From contig NZ_OY762899.1 in the NCBI RefSeq assembly GCF_963666545.1, positions 3,910,365 to 3,974,364 on the forward strand: 64,000 nucleotides of DNA. The letters are read 5' to 3'. The DNA is from an uncultured Bacteroides sp. GTDB lineage: Bacteria > Bacteroidota > Bacteroidia > Bacteroidales > Bacteroidaceae. Under the pieces are notes generated by a model. It ran no database searches. It worked only from the letters and a program-made list of their open reading frames with translations, and was not told the origin of the DNA. Both the position numbers and the translations under genes were made by a program. Positions 52,671-61,462 of the stretch are shown piece by piece; within the stretch, counting starts at the first letter, position 1, and the number at the start of each line of letters is the position of its first letter.

Positions 52671-54431
52671 ATGGAAATATCAAAATTTAAATTCACTTTG
52701 TCACGAAGTCAACAAATTGTAACATTGTTTGCTTTTATGATTTTATCTTTCAATGGAGTAGTAAGAGGGAAAAACAAGACGGAAGGGAATATTTCGAAGA
52801 ATACTCCACTTTTCACTCAATTTATTTATCAGGGTAATGATCAGGTATATATTGATAACCCTTTACTTCCGGATGAATTTTATACCCCAATTTTGCAAGG
52901 ATGTTATCCGGATCCCAGTATCACATGCAAGGGTAAGGATTACTATTTGGTAAATTCTTCATTTGCAATCTTTCCGGGGGTACCTATTTTCCATTCCACT
53001 GATTTGGTGAACTGGAAGCAAATAGGCCATGTGTTGGATCGACCTTCACAGCTTAAAATAGAAGATTGTGGTATCAGTGCAGGGGTTTATGCTCCGGCGA
53101 TAAAGTATAATAAGTATAATGATACTTTTTATATGATCACTACGCAATTTTCCGGAGGTTTTGGAAACATTGTAGTAAAAACAAAGGATCCTCTTCAAGG
53201 ATGGAGTGATCCCGTTAAATTGCAGTTTGCGGGTATTGACCCTTCTCTTTTTTTTGATGATAATGGTAAAGCTTATGTTTTGCACAACGATGCGCCTGAT
53301 AGAGGAAAAGAACTTTATCAAGGTCATCGTGTGATCAAGATCTGGGAGTATGACTTGACAACTGATCAGGTAATTGCCGGAACAGATAAAATTATTGTTG
53401 ACGGAGGCGTTGATATAACAAAAAAACCGATTTGGATTGAAGGGCCTCATCTTTATAAAAAAGACGGACGATACTATCTTATGTGTGCCGAAGGGGGTAC
53501 AGGTGATTGGCATAGCGAAGTAATTTTTGTAAGCGATAATCCTAAAGGGCCTTATAAGCCGGCTCCAAATAATCCGATCCTTACACAGCGCTATTTCCCT
53601 ACTAAGCGTGACAATAAGGTTGATTGGGCCGGACATGCTGATTTGGTAGAAGGACCTAATGGTAAGTACTACGGTGTCTTTTTGGGCATTCGTCCCAATG
53701 AAAAACAAAGGGTAAATAAAGGACGCGAAACATTTATTCTTCCGATTGATTGGAGTGGAGAATTTCCTGTCTTTGAAAATGGGCTTGTTCCTTTGACTCC
53801 AAAATTGAAAATGCCTCAAGGTGTGGAAAATAAAACGGGAGAAAATGGATTTGTCCCTAATGGAAATTTTAAATTTATAGATAACTTTGATTCAGAAAAA
53901 CTAGATTTAAGATGGGTTGGAATAAGAGGACCGCGTGAGAACTTCGTTACGAAAACTAAAAAAGGATTACAAATAAAACCATTCCCGACGAATATCAAAG
54001 AAGTAAAGCCAACTTCTACACTCTTTTATCGTCAGCAGCATGATTGTTTTACGGCAACCACAACGATGGATTATAACCCAAAGTCAGAGACAGAACTTGC
54101 CGGTATAACTTGCTATCAGAATGAGAAATTCAATTATGTGTTTGGTTTGACTAAGAAAGGTAAAGATTACTATTTGTTACTGGCAAGAACAGAAAGAGGT
54201 AAATCTACTATTCTTGCAAGTGTTAAACTTGATAGCCATAGTCCTATTTCGTTGCAGGTAGAAGCTAAGGGAGATGATTATAGATTCAATTATTCTGTAA
54301 ATGCAAAGGACTTTGTTAATTTGGGAGGTAATGTTTCCGGTGATATTCTTTCTACAAATGTTGCGGGAGGATTTACCGGACCATTAATTGGCTTGTATGC
54401 CACTTCAACTAATGATGTGATACCTCAATAA
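52671..54431 (+). CDS. GH43 beta-xylosidase/arabinofuranosidase
   Basis: The 586-residue enzyme has an N-terminal export segment (about 15-33) and a five-bladed GH43 propeller with the three expected acidic residues: D81 (GCYPDPSI), D190 (AGIDPSLFF) and E257 (IWIEGPHLY). The C-terminal 200 residues form a beta-sandwich common to GH43 beta-xylosidases. NSSFAIFPGVPIFHSTDLVNW is typical of xylosidase/arabinosidase subgroups. It should cut xylose or arabinose from hemicellulose oligosaccharides in the periplasm. It is divergent from the HTCS gene, and two terminator hairpins follow. Confidence 0.92.
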   Translation: MEISKFKFTLSRSQQIVTLFAFMILSFNGVVRGKNKTEGNISKNTPLFTQFIYQGNDQVYIDNPLLPDEFYTPILQGCYPDPSITCKGKDYYLVNSSFAIFPGVPIFHSTDLVNWKQIGHVLDRPSQLKIEDCGISAGVYAPAIKYNKYNDTFYMITTQFSGGFGNIVVKTKDPLQGWSDPVKLQFAGIDPSLFFDDNGKAYVLHNDAPDRGKELYQGHRVIKIWEYDLTTDQVIAGTDKIIVDGGVDITKKPIWIEGPHLYKKDGRYYLMCAEGGTGDWHSEVIFVSDNPKGPYKPAPNNPILTQRYFPTKRDNKVDWAGHADLVEGPNGKYYGVFLGIRPNEKQRVNKGRETFILPIDWSGEFPVFENGLVPLTPKLKMPQGVENKTGENGFVPNGNFKFIDNFDSEKLDLRWVGIRGPRENFVTKTKKGLQIKPFPTNIKEVKPTSTLFYRQQHDCFTATTTMDYNPKSETELAGITCYQNEKFNYVFGLTKKGKDYYLLLARTERGKSTILASVKLDSHSPISLQVEAKGDDYRFNYSVNAKDFVNLGGNVSGDILSTNVAGGFTGPLIGLYATSTNDVIPQ

Positions 54432-54566
54432 GTAAAGCTATCGCTTCTAAATTCAAAGGATATTATTGATTTGGACTGCTTAAAAGAAAAGTATATTGAA
54501 AGGAAAAATGGTAAAAAGGTAATGTTTTACTCATTGGTTATAAATTAATTAGGTCTTAGTTTTTAA

Positions 54567-54588
54567 TTCTCTGATCTTTCACAGAGAA
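54567..54588 (+). terminator. Hairpin after GH43, first
   Basis: TTCTCTG, 8-nt loop, CAGAGAA, followed by TCTCTTTTGTCTTTTTT. Confidence 0.6.
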
Positions 54589-54607
54589 TCTCTTTTGTCT
54601 TTTTTAT

Positions 54608-54647
54608 ATTCCACATTTTCTTTCACAGAAAATGTGGAATTTTATTT
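54608..54647 (+). terminator. Intrinsic terminator after GH43, second
   Basis: ATTCCACATTTT, 9-nt loop, AAAATGTGGAAT, then TTTATTT. Confidence 0.8.
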
Positions 54648-54690
54648 AGATAGGAATAAAATGAGATGTTTTGTTGAGATATCAGATAAC

Positions 54691-54800
54691 CCTCTACAGG
54701 CCTTCTGAGAGGGGTAAATAGAAGTCGGACGTTCAACACGCTGATCGCGGACGTTCAACACGTTGAAAGCGTGCTTTCTATACGTTGAAGTCATGAGTTC
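54691..54800 (+). repeat. Palindromic dispersed repeat, copy 2
   Basis: It opens with the same 25-nt block as 29724-29748. Then GGACGTTCAACACGCTGATC and related half-palindromes follow, but the long hairpin of copy 1 is rearranged into shorter inverted pieces (CGTTCAACACG... and CGTTGAAAGCGTG...). Confidence 0.8.
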
Positions 54801-54929
54801 TATTTAGAAAAGATCATTTGTAAGGAATGAAGAGAATAGAGCAAATAGGAAAGACTTGCGCAAATTTCTGATTGCATCTAACTTTAACGAGCAGGACAAC
54901 TTTTAATCTGTTTTTTCTTCCTGAAAAAC

Positions 54930-54960
54930 TTGACTTTGCTTGTTTAATGTAGTATCTTTG
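54930..54960 (+). promoter_or_regulatory. Promoter of small-RNA copy 2
   Basis: TTGA (54930-54933), 19 nt, TATCTTTG (54953-54960). The geometry is the same as in copy 1. Confidence 0.7.
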
Positions 54961-55290
54961 TTAGAGAGTTATCATAAAGTAGTTTCAAATTAAACTACGG
55001 TAAACGGGAGAAGTTGTTGCTTCTCCCGTTTTTTGTATCTGCACCGTGCAGTTGATCCTTCTGAACCGTTCAGTTGGCCCAAAAGAAGGCGGAGGATGGG
55101 CAAAGAGACGGTTGCAGATTCTTCAAAAGACGGTTTCTCTTCACCAATATGCTTATTTGTTATCGGAATAACTCCTAGTGAAAACTAAATTTCCTCTATA
55201 TGCTATCCCGATAACTCCTTTTTGTTTTGGAAGTGCCCCCGTTCCGTTAATAATGCATAAATCGTCTCTTGACAAATTAGAGGTAACTGT
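54953..55290 (+). repeat. Dispersed small-RNA element, copy 2
   Basis: This copy shares with 3069-3449 the promoter, two-hairpin transcript, repeat tract (GTGCAGTT and GACGGTT forms), CTTATTTGTTA and the tail CCGTTAATAAT followed by AAATCGTCTCTTGA. It lies on the opposite strand and about 51 kb away. Confidence 0.85.
54966..55034 (+). ncRNA. Predicted small RNA, copy 2
   Basis: From the expected start near 54966 the transcript folds into hairpin 1 (GTAGTTT 54979-54985 with AAACTAC 54992-54998, perfect) and hairpin 2 (ACGGGAGAAG 55004-55013 with CTTCTCCCGT 55020-55029, perfect). It ends in TTTTTT. Stem changes relative to copy 1 keep pairing. Confidence 0.65.
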
Positions 55291-55348
55291 CTGATTTATT
55301 CTCAGAAACTCTCTGAATTATGCCACTTACTCTTTTATCACCAACTAA

Positions 55349-56911
55349 TTAGTGAGCCCAGTCTTCTCCTTCAGGTGTGCGTCTCCATTCGAAGTAGGAG
55401 TTTAACACTTGAAGCGATTCAAGGCTTGGAACCGGTCCTGTGTGTGGCGTCGGGCCTAGATACATCACTACCGGGTTGTCATCGCTGAAAGTGGGCCATT
55501 CAGGAACTCCATTTCCGTTTGGATCACCATACTTGGCAAAGTTTGTCCAATACGTACCCATAGCGTCTGAAATGGCAATATCACTTTTTGTTGTTTGAGG
55601 GTTTGACGTGTCTAGATGTCCGAAAACATAGGCAACTTCTTGCCCGTGTGGTGAGCCATATCCTGCACGTGGCGAACCTTCCGGATAATCAGGATGCTGA
55701 TCGAAATAGTAATAGAACACTTTCGATTTTCCGGTTTTTGCCTGAAGTCTTGCCCAACTCCATGTTTGCCATCCGAACGCTGCATCACGTGACAAGTCGC
55801 GTGCCGTTTTAGGAACAACATCCGTTCCAACAGGATAAGCTTTGAGCAAGTCAGCAGCAAACTTGCCGTAACGTGTCTCAACGCCGGAAATGTAATCTTT
55901 CGGATTCCGTCCCGGCGAAAAGCTTGCGCCTTCATCGGAGTTATAACCAACGAGAATCGGTATATCGTTGTATTTTCCGGCTTCGTAGAGTTTATACTGA
56001 TCGTCGGGAATCACATAACCATCAACAATAGGCCATGAGCCTCCGAAGCCACGATCCGGGAGTTTCGCGGCATCGACCTTCCGTAGTTCTGCGATAGAAG
56101 AAGCTCCGGCGCTTTTCATGTAGGTCTCTCCGTCAAGTTCGGCATATTTTAAGCGTTTCATGTTTTCACCCGGGTACGTCATTGTTTTACGTGAAGGGCC
56201 AAAAGAGCCACCACTTTCCGAAATAGCACCCTGAAACAATCCTTTAGCTAAAGGGGAAGCGCACAACATGCTAACGGCAATCCCTCCTGCTGATTCACCG
56301 AAAATGGTCACCTTCTTTGGATCACCACCAAAGGCCGCGATGTTTTTTTGTATCCATTTAAGGCCTGCAATCATATCAAGCAATCCGTAATTTCCAGAAA
56401 CATGATTTGCGCTTTCAGCACTCAATTCAGGATGCACGAAAAACCCAAATTGCCCAACTCTATAAGCAATACTGACTAATACCACACCTTTATTAGCAAG
56501 CTTTTCACCACTGTAAGGCCATTCGGAAGTAGCTCCGGCACCAAATCCGCCACCGTAAATCCAGACAAGTACGGGAACCTTCTCTTTTGCCGATTTCGCC
56601 GGTGTCCAAACGTTCAGATACAAGCAGTCCTCGCTTTTTCCCGATGGAGGATTACCCCCTTGCATAGGGCCTGGAGCAAACTTTGTGGCTTGCTTTATAC
56701 CTGCCCATTTTGCCGGAAGCTGGGGAGCACGCCAACGAAGGTCGCCAACCGGAGGTGCAGCAAACGGAATGCCTTTGTAAATAGTCAATCCATCTTCAAA
56801 TGTTCCCTGCAACAATCCACCATCGACTTTCACCGGGGCAGGTTGTTGCGCAATGACTAGTCCGGTAAAGGACATTAAGAACATTGCAACTAAGAAAATT
56901 CTGTTTTTCAT
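55349..56911 (-). CDS. Exported type-B carboxylesterase
   Basis: The 520-residue alpha/beta hydrolase has a signal peptide (MKNRIFLVAMFLMSFTGLVIAQ). It has the carboxylesterase-lipase landmarks: EDCLYLNVWTP, the oxyanion loop WIYGGGFGAGA, the nucleophile in TIFGESAGG (S207), the acid in YNSDEGASF and the histidine in GSPHGQEVAYVFG. It is the last gene of the operon GH31-GH3-GH97-esterase, with a 14-nt gap after GH97. Its place suggests removal of acetyl or other ester groups from hemicellulose; the exact ester is unknown. Confidence 0.9.
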   Translation of the reverse strand: MKNRIFLVAMFLMSFTGLVIAQQPAPVKVDGGLLQGTFEDGLTIYKGIPFAAPPVGDLRWRAPQLPAKWAGIKQATKFAPGPMQGGNPPSGKSEDCLYLNVWTPAKSAKEKVPVLVWIYGGGFGAGATSEWPYSGEKLANKGVVLVSIAYRVGQFGFFVHPELSAESANHVSGNYGLLDMIAGLKWIQKNIAAFGGDPKKVTIFGESAGGIAVSMLCASPLAKGLFQGAISESGGSFGPSRKTMTYPGENMKRLKYAELDGETYMKSAGASSIAELRKVDAAKLPDRGFGGSWPIVDGYVIPDDQYKLYEAGKYNDIPILVGYNSDEGASFSPGRNPKDYISGVETRYGKFAADLLKAYPVGTDVVPKTARDLSRDAAFGWQTWSWARLQAKTGKSKVFYYYFDQHPDYPEGSPRAGYGSPHGQEVAYVFGHLDTSNPQTTKSDIAISDAMGTYWTNFAKYGDPNGNGVPEWPTFSDDNPVVMYLGPTPHTGPVPSLESLQVLNSYFEWRRTPEGEDWAH

Positions 56912-56925
56912 AATGATAATATTAA

Positions 56926-58851
56926 TTATTGAATCGCTTTCAAGCAGGCAGCGAAACCACCTCTGCCCAGCAATCTTACTTTTACTGTGCTTGATTTATC
57001 AACTACCAGATATTGCGTTACTAATTCTTTATCGTGCTCACCATCTGCAATTAATGTCAGCTTATATTTTACTCCTTCCGGCAGATAATTGAATGTTATC
57101 GTTTTGTCTTTAGGATATTTTTCTGCACTAATGCCTCCAATATACCATTCATTGCCTTTATTTCTTGCGATGATCAAATCCTTTCCGGGATATCCGTCAA
57201 TTAGTTTTGTATCATCCCATGCATTTGGCACTTCCATGAGGAAATTCTTTGCAGCAAAGGGCAACCCGTAATAACCCGAAGGGCGGTCGGCCATGTGTTG
57301 AATTCCTGATTCGAATACTACACTGAGTGCCAGTTCATGTCCGTAAGATGTCGTATGCGGAAATTGAGAATTGGTAAAGGTTACCGGGGTATAATCCATA
57401 GCACCAACCACATTTCGTGTAAAAGGTAAAATGGTATTATGTTCAGGTGCAGTAGTGGTGAATTCGGGTCCATTGTTATACCACTCAGCGCCGCGCACAC
57501 CTTCGTACGTCATCATGTGCGGATATGTACGCGCCCAACCGCGAGGTACCAAGCAACCGTGAAAGTATACCATCATTTCAAACTTAGCAGCGTCATCCAA
57601 GATGTCAAGATAGTATTTAATCATGTCTTGCTTTTCGCTTTCAAAAAAGTCGATTTTCACTCCCACAATTCCTAGCTTCTTTAGTTTGGCAAACTCTTCC
57701 ATGCGGTTTTCGTGAGTATACATACGGTCACGTGGTGTTGCAGAGACCCATGTGTGTGGTCCTCCCGAATTGTACCATATCAAGGGTTTTACACCTTTAG
57801 AAAGAATATACTTAAGGGCATCTTCAAGATTACCACCATTGCTCATGGCATCCCATTCCCAATCAAGAAGCGTATAAGGCCAATTCATAGAAGCGGCCAA
57901 ATCAGCAAATTCACAAACTGTTTTGTAATCTTTAGTTCCATGATTGCTCGACCAATAGTTCCAAGATGCGACACCCGGTTTTATCCAATCAGTTTTGGTT
58001 ACAACGGAAGGGGGGCAAACATCGTCTACTAAGGTTGATTCCACAATATCGGCAAGACTTCCCATGATGATTACCCGCCATGGCGACTTCCAGGGAAGTG
58101 TTATTGTGGGTTTTGATTCTCCGTGCCCATTACCGTCTCTTTGGTCGGGGAAAGAAATCTTATACTGTGATTTATCAGCTACATTACTAAGTTTCGAGCC
58201 ACAGTAGCTACGGTTTACATCGGCTTCGTGTATCAGATACCAGCAATCTTTGTCGGTTGAATTAAAAAGTGCCGGATAGCTCCAATTTTGCTGTACTTTA
58301 TCATCGCTCATAGTGCTATAGAGGCCTTCATTAGCCGTATTCCACTTTTCCATCCAACGCTTTGTACTATCAGGTATAGCATAAGATGTTAGCTCGTCTT
58401 GTATCACAAATGAACCTTTCTTTTCTGGAAATTCGTATCGAAAAGCGACGCCATCGTTATAAGCCCTGATAATTAAGTTGAATTTAGCTTTTCCCGGATT
58501 CTCAAAAGATACGACCGTTTCGTTTGCCAAATTGCTACATTGCATCCGTTTACCGTGCAATGCAGAATATCGTTCGGTTATTAAAACGGGTTTAGATGCT
58601 TTCAGATATTTAAGCTCTTTCGAGAAGTTCTGGTCGGTACGCGCGAGTCCCATCGCTATTTTCGGAATAGCCTCACAACTCTTATCCTTATTTATATAGT
58701 TCACTTTTAAGTACCATTCACCAACTTCAGCACTTTGTGTGTTGTAAAGCCCGATATTTATCTTATGGTTCGGTGAAATGACTGTTACTTTTTGAGAAAA
58801 TACAGTCAATGAGTTGAGGAGGATAAGTCCTGCTATAATCTTATATTTCAT
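56926..58851 (-). CDS. GH97 glycoside hydrolase, probably retaining alpha-galactosidase type
   Basis: The 641-residue enzyme has a signal peptide and a GH97 layout: N-terminal beta-supersandwich (about 20-285), a barrel starting at PGVASWNYW, and a C-terminal beta domain. In GH97 the inverting alpha-glucosidases (SusB) lack the nucleophile found in the retaining alpha-galactosidase branch. Here GIVGVKIDFFES has an aspartate at D401 and TYEGVRG a glutamate at E450, matching the retaining branch. It should remove alpha-galactosyl side groups in the periplasm. It is 7 nt after the GH3 gene. Confidence 0.88.
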   Translation of the reverse strand: MKYKIIAGLILLNSLTVFSQKVTVISPNHKINIGLYNTQSAEVGEWYLKVNYINKDKSCEAIPKIAMGLARTDQNFSKELKYLKASKPVLITERYSALHGKRMQCSNLANETVVSFENPGKAKFNLIIRAYNDGVAFRYEFPEKKGSFVIQDELTSYAIPDSTKRWMEKWNTANEGLYSTMSDDKVQQNWSYPALFNSTDKDCWYLIHEADVNRSYCGSKLSNVADKSQYKISFPDQRDGNGHGESKPTITLPWKSPWRVIIMGSLADIVESTLVDDVCPPSVVTKTDWIKPGVASWNYWSSNHGTKDYKTVCEFADLAASMNWPYTLLDWEWDAMSNGGNLEDALKYILSKGVKPLIWYNSGGPHTWVSATPRDRMYTHENRMEEFAKLKKLGIVGVKIDFFESEKQDMIKYYLDILDDAAKFEMMVYFHGCLVPRGWARTYPHMMTYEGVRGAEWYNNGPEFTTTAPEHNTILPFTRNVVGAMDYTPVTFTNSQFPHTTSYGHELALSVVFESGIQHMADRPSGYYGLPFAAKNFLMEVPNAWDDTKLIDGYPGKDLIIARNKGNEWYIGGISAEKYPKDKTITFNYLPEGVKYKLTLIADGEHDKELVTQYLVVDKSSTVKVRLLGRGGFAACLKAIQ

Positions 58852-58858
58852 ATTTGTT

Positions 58859-61450
58859 CTATTTGCTTATACTAATCTTTGCTGTTTTTAAATCTTTAGC
58901 AGATGAGCTGTTCCCATACAAAATTTCATATTCTCCTGCAGTTATAGCCATTTCAACATTTCTCCTATCAAAGAACTCAAATGCTTCATAGGGAAGTTTA
59001 ATAACTGCCTGACTCGTTTTACCTGTAGGTACGTCAACCCTCTTAAAGCCTTTTAAAGTTTTAATTGGTCCGTCGGTGTCATTTACTTTGCGAATATAAA
59101 CCTGCACAATTTCAGTTCCGTTACGTTTGCCGGTATTTGATACAGGTATGGTAAGGTCGACAGATTCGTTAGGTCTAATGACTGTACTACTTAATTTTGC
59201 ATTACCAATAGAGAAAGTAGTATAACTCAATCCAAAACCAAATGGGAATAAAGGGTCGGACATATAACGATAAGTACGGCCTTTCATGGAATAATTTTCA
59301 AAATCGGGCAACTGATTCATACTCTTGTAGAAAGTGATTGGTAGTTTTCCCGATGGGTTATAATCACCAAAAAGCACATCGGCTACAGCCTGTCCTCCCG
59401 ATTCGCCTCCATACCAAGCCTGCAAGATAGCATCACAGCTTTCAGTTTCGGGAACCAAAGCAATTGCAGAGCCTGAACAATTCACGAAAATCACCTTTTT
59501 TCCCGCCTGTTTTAATGCTTTTAAACAATTGCGCTGTACTGATGGAAGTTCTATATCTGTACGGTCGCCACCTTTGAAACCGGGATATGATACAGGCATT
59601 TCTTCACCTTCGAGTTGTGTGGAAAGACCACCGACAAATACAACAATATCAGTCCCTTCAAGTTTCTTCAAAAGTTTAGTATAGTCTACATTTACTTCTT
59701 GTCCAAAGTTAAATTCGATATCTGCCTCCCAATTGTTTAACTGTGCAAAGCGAATCTCTATTTTATATTTTTTACCACTCTCTACTTTAAATGGGATCCT
59801 TGACGGAAGTGTTCTCCAATTTTCATATTTTGCGATCGACTTACCGTTTACCAATAATTCAAAATATCCGGTAGCTCCGCATTTAAATACAAGTTCTTCA
59901 TCTTTGGGTGCTTCGAACTCCGTTTCATATTTTGCAGAGAACCCTTGAAGCTTAACCCCGGACGCAAATTCGTGTTGCCCGGCAGTGGTTAGTTTTATTG
60001 GATTTACAATCTGTTGAGTTGCAACAACATCTCCCTCAAGGTCTTTATTATTCCAGTAAGTAGCTTTAAATCCTTTCTTACCATCAATTGAACATTTAGA
60101 AAAGTAGGTCTCGGTTACTTTATCTTCAACCAAATCGCATCCTTTGTCATATATAACCTTATTAGCTGAGAGTTTGGAAGTAATGCCATCGAGAATTGTA
60201 ATTGTTCTCACAGGAGTTCCGTTATAATTTCCCCATAACATGGGCTTGTCATTGGCATTTGGACCGATGACAGCTATTTTATCGGATTTCTTTAAGGGAA
60301 GAAGTTCGGCTTTATTCTGGAGGAGTGTCATTGACTTGAGGGCCATTTCTAAAGCCAGCTTTCTGTGTTCATCGTTATTAACAATAGATAGAGGAATTTT
60401 AGACCAGGAAACTAATGAATCATCATCCATCTCACCCAAATCAAAACGGGCAATTAATACCCGCAACAGGTGCTTGTTTATTTCTTCTTCTGTAATTAAC
60501 CCTTTTGCAACAGCTTCAGGTAATTTTTTATAAATATGGTCTGCCCATTGACATTCCACATCGGTTCCTGCTAAAACGCCCTTAGAAGCTGCATGAACAG
60601 CATCCGATGAAACTTTGTGGCTGGTGTAAAAATCGGATATTGCGCCACAGTCAGAAACGACCATATATTTATATCCCCATTCATCTCTTAGAATTCTTTG
60701 AAGCAGTTGTGTATTTCCACAACAAGGCTCATCATCCAAACGCTGGTAAGCACACATCACTTGGCGTACATCGGCTTGCTGAACCAATGATTTGAAGGCG
60801 GGAAGATAGGTCTCATACAAGTCGCGTGGATCCAAGTTATTAATATTCAGAATATGGCGGCTCCATTCTGGGCCCGAATGAACGGCAAAATGTTTGGCAC
60901 AAGCTAAGAGCTTTCTGTATTTAGCATCGGAAGGGCCTTGCAAACCTTTTGTTACAGAAATACCCATACGCGAAGTCAGGTAAGGATCTTCACCATAAGT
61001 TTCCTGTCCACGTCCCCAACGTGGGTCGCGGAATATATTCACATTTGGAGTCCAGACGGAAAGGCTTAAAAAACGAGTATTCTCTAGTCCATTCTTTTTC
61101 GCTTCATTATATTTAGCTCTCGTTTCATCGGAAACAGCGTTAAAAATGCGATAAACCAATTCGTCATCGAAAGAGGCAGCCATACCAACGGGTTCAGGAA
61201 AAACAGTCACATTACCATTATTAGCAAGACCATGCAAGGCTTCACTCCACCAGTTGAATTTTTTAATTCCCATACGTGGGATGGCATCCGAGACATCGCA
61301 CATCAAAGTTGCTTTTTCGCTCAATGTCAAGCGGGTTATTAAATCTTTGGCCCTTTCTTCGGAACTTAAATTAGGGTTTTGGTAAGGCAATTGACCCCAT
61401 AAATGTACCGAAGCCATTAGACTTATGGCAATTAGTAATTTCGTTTTCAT
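58859..61450 (-). CDS. GH3 beta-glucosidase/xylosidase with PA14 insert
   Basis: The 863-residue enzyme has a signal peptide (MKTKLLIAISLMASVHLWGQ) and a GH3 barrel with RDPRWGRGQETYGEDP and the nucleophile in MVVSDCGAI (D267). The second GH3 domain is interrupted by a PA14 domain (about 460-590, GFKATYWNNKDLEGD at its start). A fibronectin-III-like C-terminus follows (GTEIVQVYIRKVND). The NWWSEALHG opening is typical of xylosidase-type GH3 proteins. It should release terminal beta-linked sugars. It lies in the same operon, 12 nt after GH31. Confidence 0.92.
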   Translation of the reverse strand: MKTKLLIAISLMASVHLWGQLPYQNPNLSSEERAKDLITRLTLSEKATLMCDVSDAIPRMGIKKFNWWSEALHGLANNGNVTVFPEPVGMAASFDDELVYRIFNAVSDETRAKYNEAKKNGLENTRFLSLSVWTPNVNIFRDPRWGRGQETYGEDPYLTSRMGISVTKGLQGPSDAKYRKLLACAKHFAVHSGPEWSRHILNINNLDPRDLYETYLPAFKSLVQQADVRQVMCAYQRLDDEPCCGNTQLLQRILRDEWGYKYMVVSDCGAISDFYTSHKVSSDAVHAASKGVLAGTDVECQWADHIYKKLPEAVAKGLITEEEINKHLLRVLIARFDLGEMDDDSLVSWSKIPLSIVNNDEHRKLALEMALKSMTLLQNKAELLPLKKSDKIAVIGPNANDKPMLWGNYNGTPVRTITILDGITSKLSANKVIYDKGCDLVEDKVTETYFSKCSIDGKKGFKATYWNNKDLEGDVVATQQIVNPIKLTTAGQHEFASGVKLQGFSAKYETEFEAPKDEELVFKCGATGYFELLVNGKSIAKYENWRTLPSRIPFKVESGKKYKIEIRFAQLNNWEADIEFNFGQEVNVDYTKLLKKLEGTDIVVFVGGLSTQLEGEEMPVSYPGFKGGDRTDIELPSVQRNCLKALKQAGKKVIFVNCSGSAIALVPETESCDAILQAWYGGESGGQAVADVLFGDYNPSGKLPITFYKSMNQLPDFENYSMKGRTYRYMSDPLFPFGFGLSYTTFSIGNAKLSSTVIRPNESVDLTIPVSNTGKRNGTEIVQVYIRKVNDTDGPIKTLKGFKRVDVPTGKTSQAVIKLPYEAFEFFDRRNVEMAITAGEYEILYGNSSSAKDLKTAKISISK

Positions 61451-61462
61451 TTTTTCTCGTTT

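Larger units (their letters stand above)
54432..55348. other. 917-nt intergenic region with two repeat families
   Basis: In order it holds two terminators of the GH43 gene, a palindromic repeat (54691-54800), and the small-RNA element copy 2 (about 54930-55290). Nothing gene-like was seen in 54800-54930. Confidence 0.7.

Noticed and set aside
53046..53819. 257-codon minus-strand frame inside the GH43 gene
   Set aside because: The plus-strand frame has full GH43 catalytic motifs; the reverse frame has no domain features.
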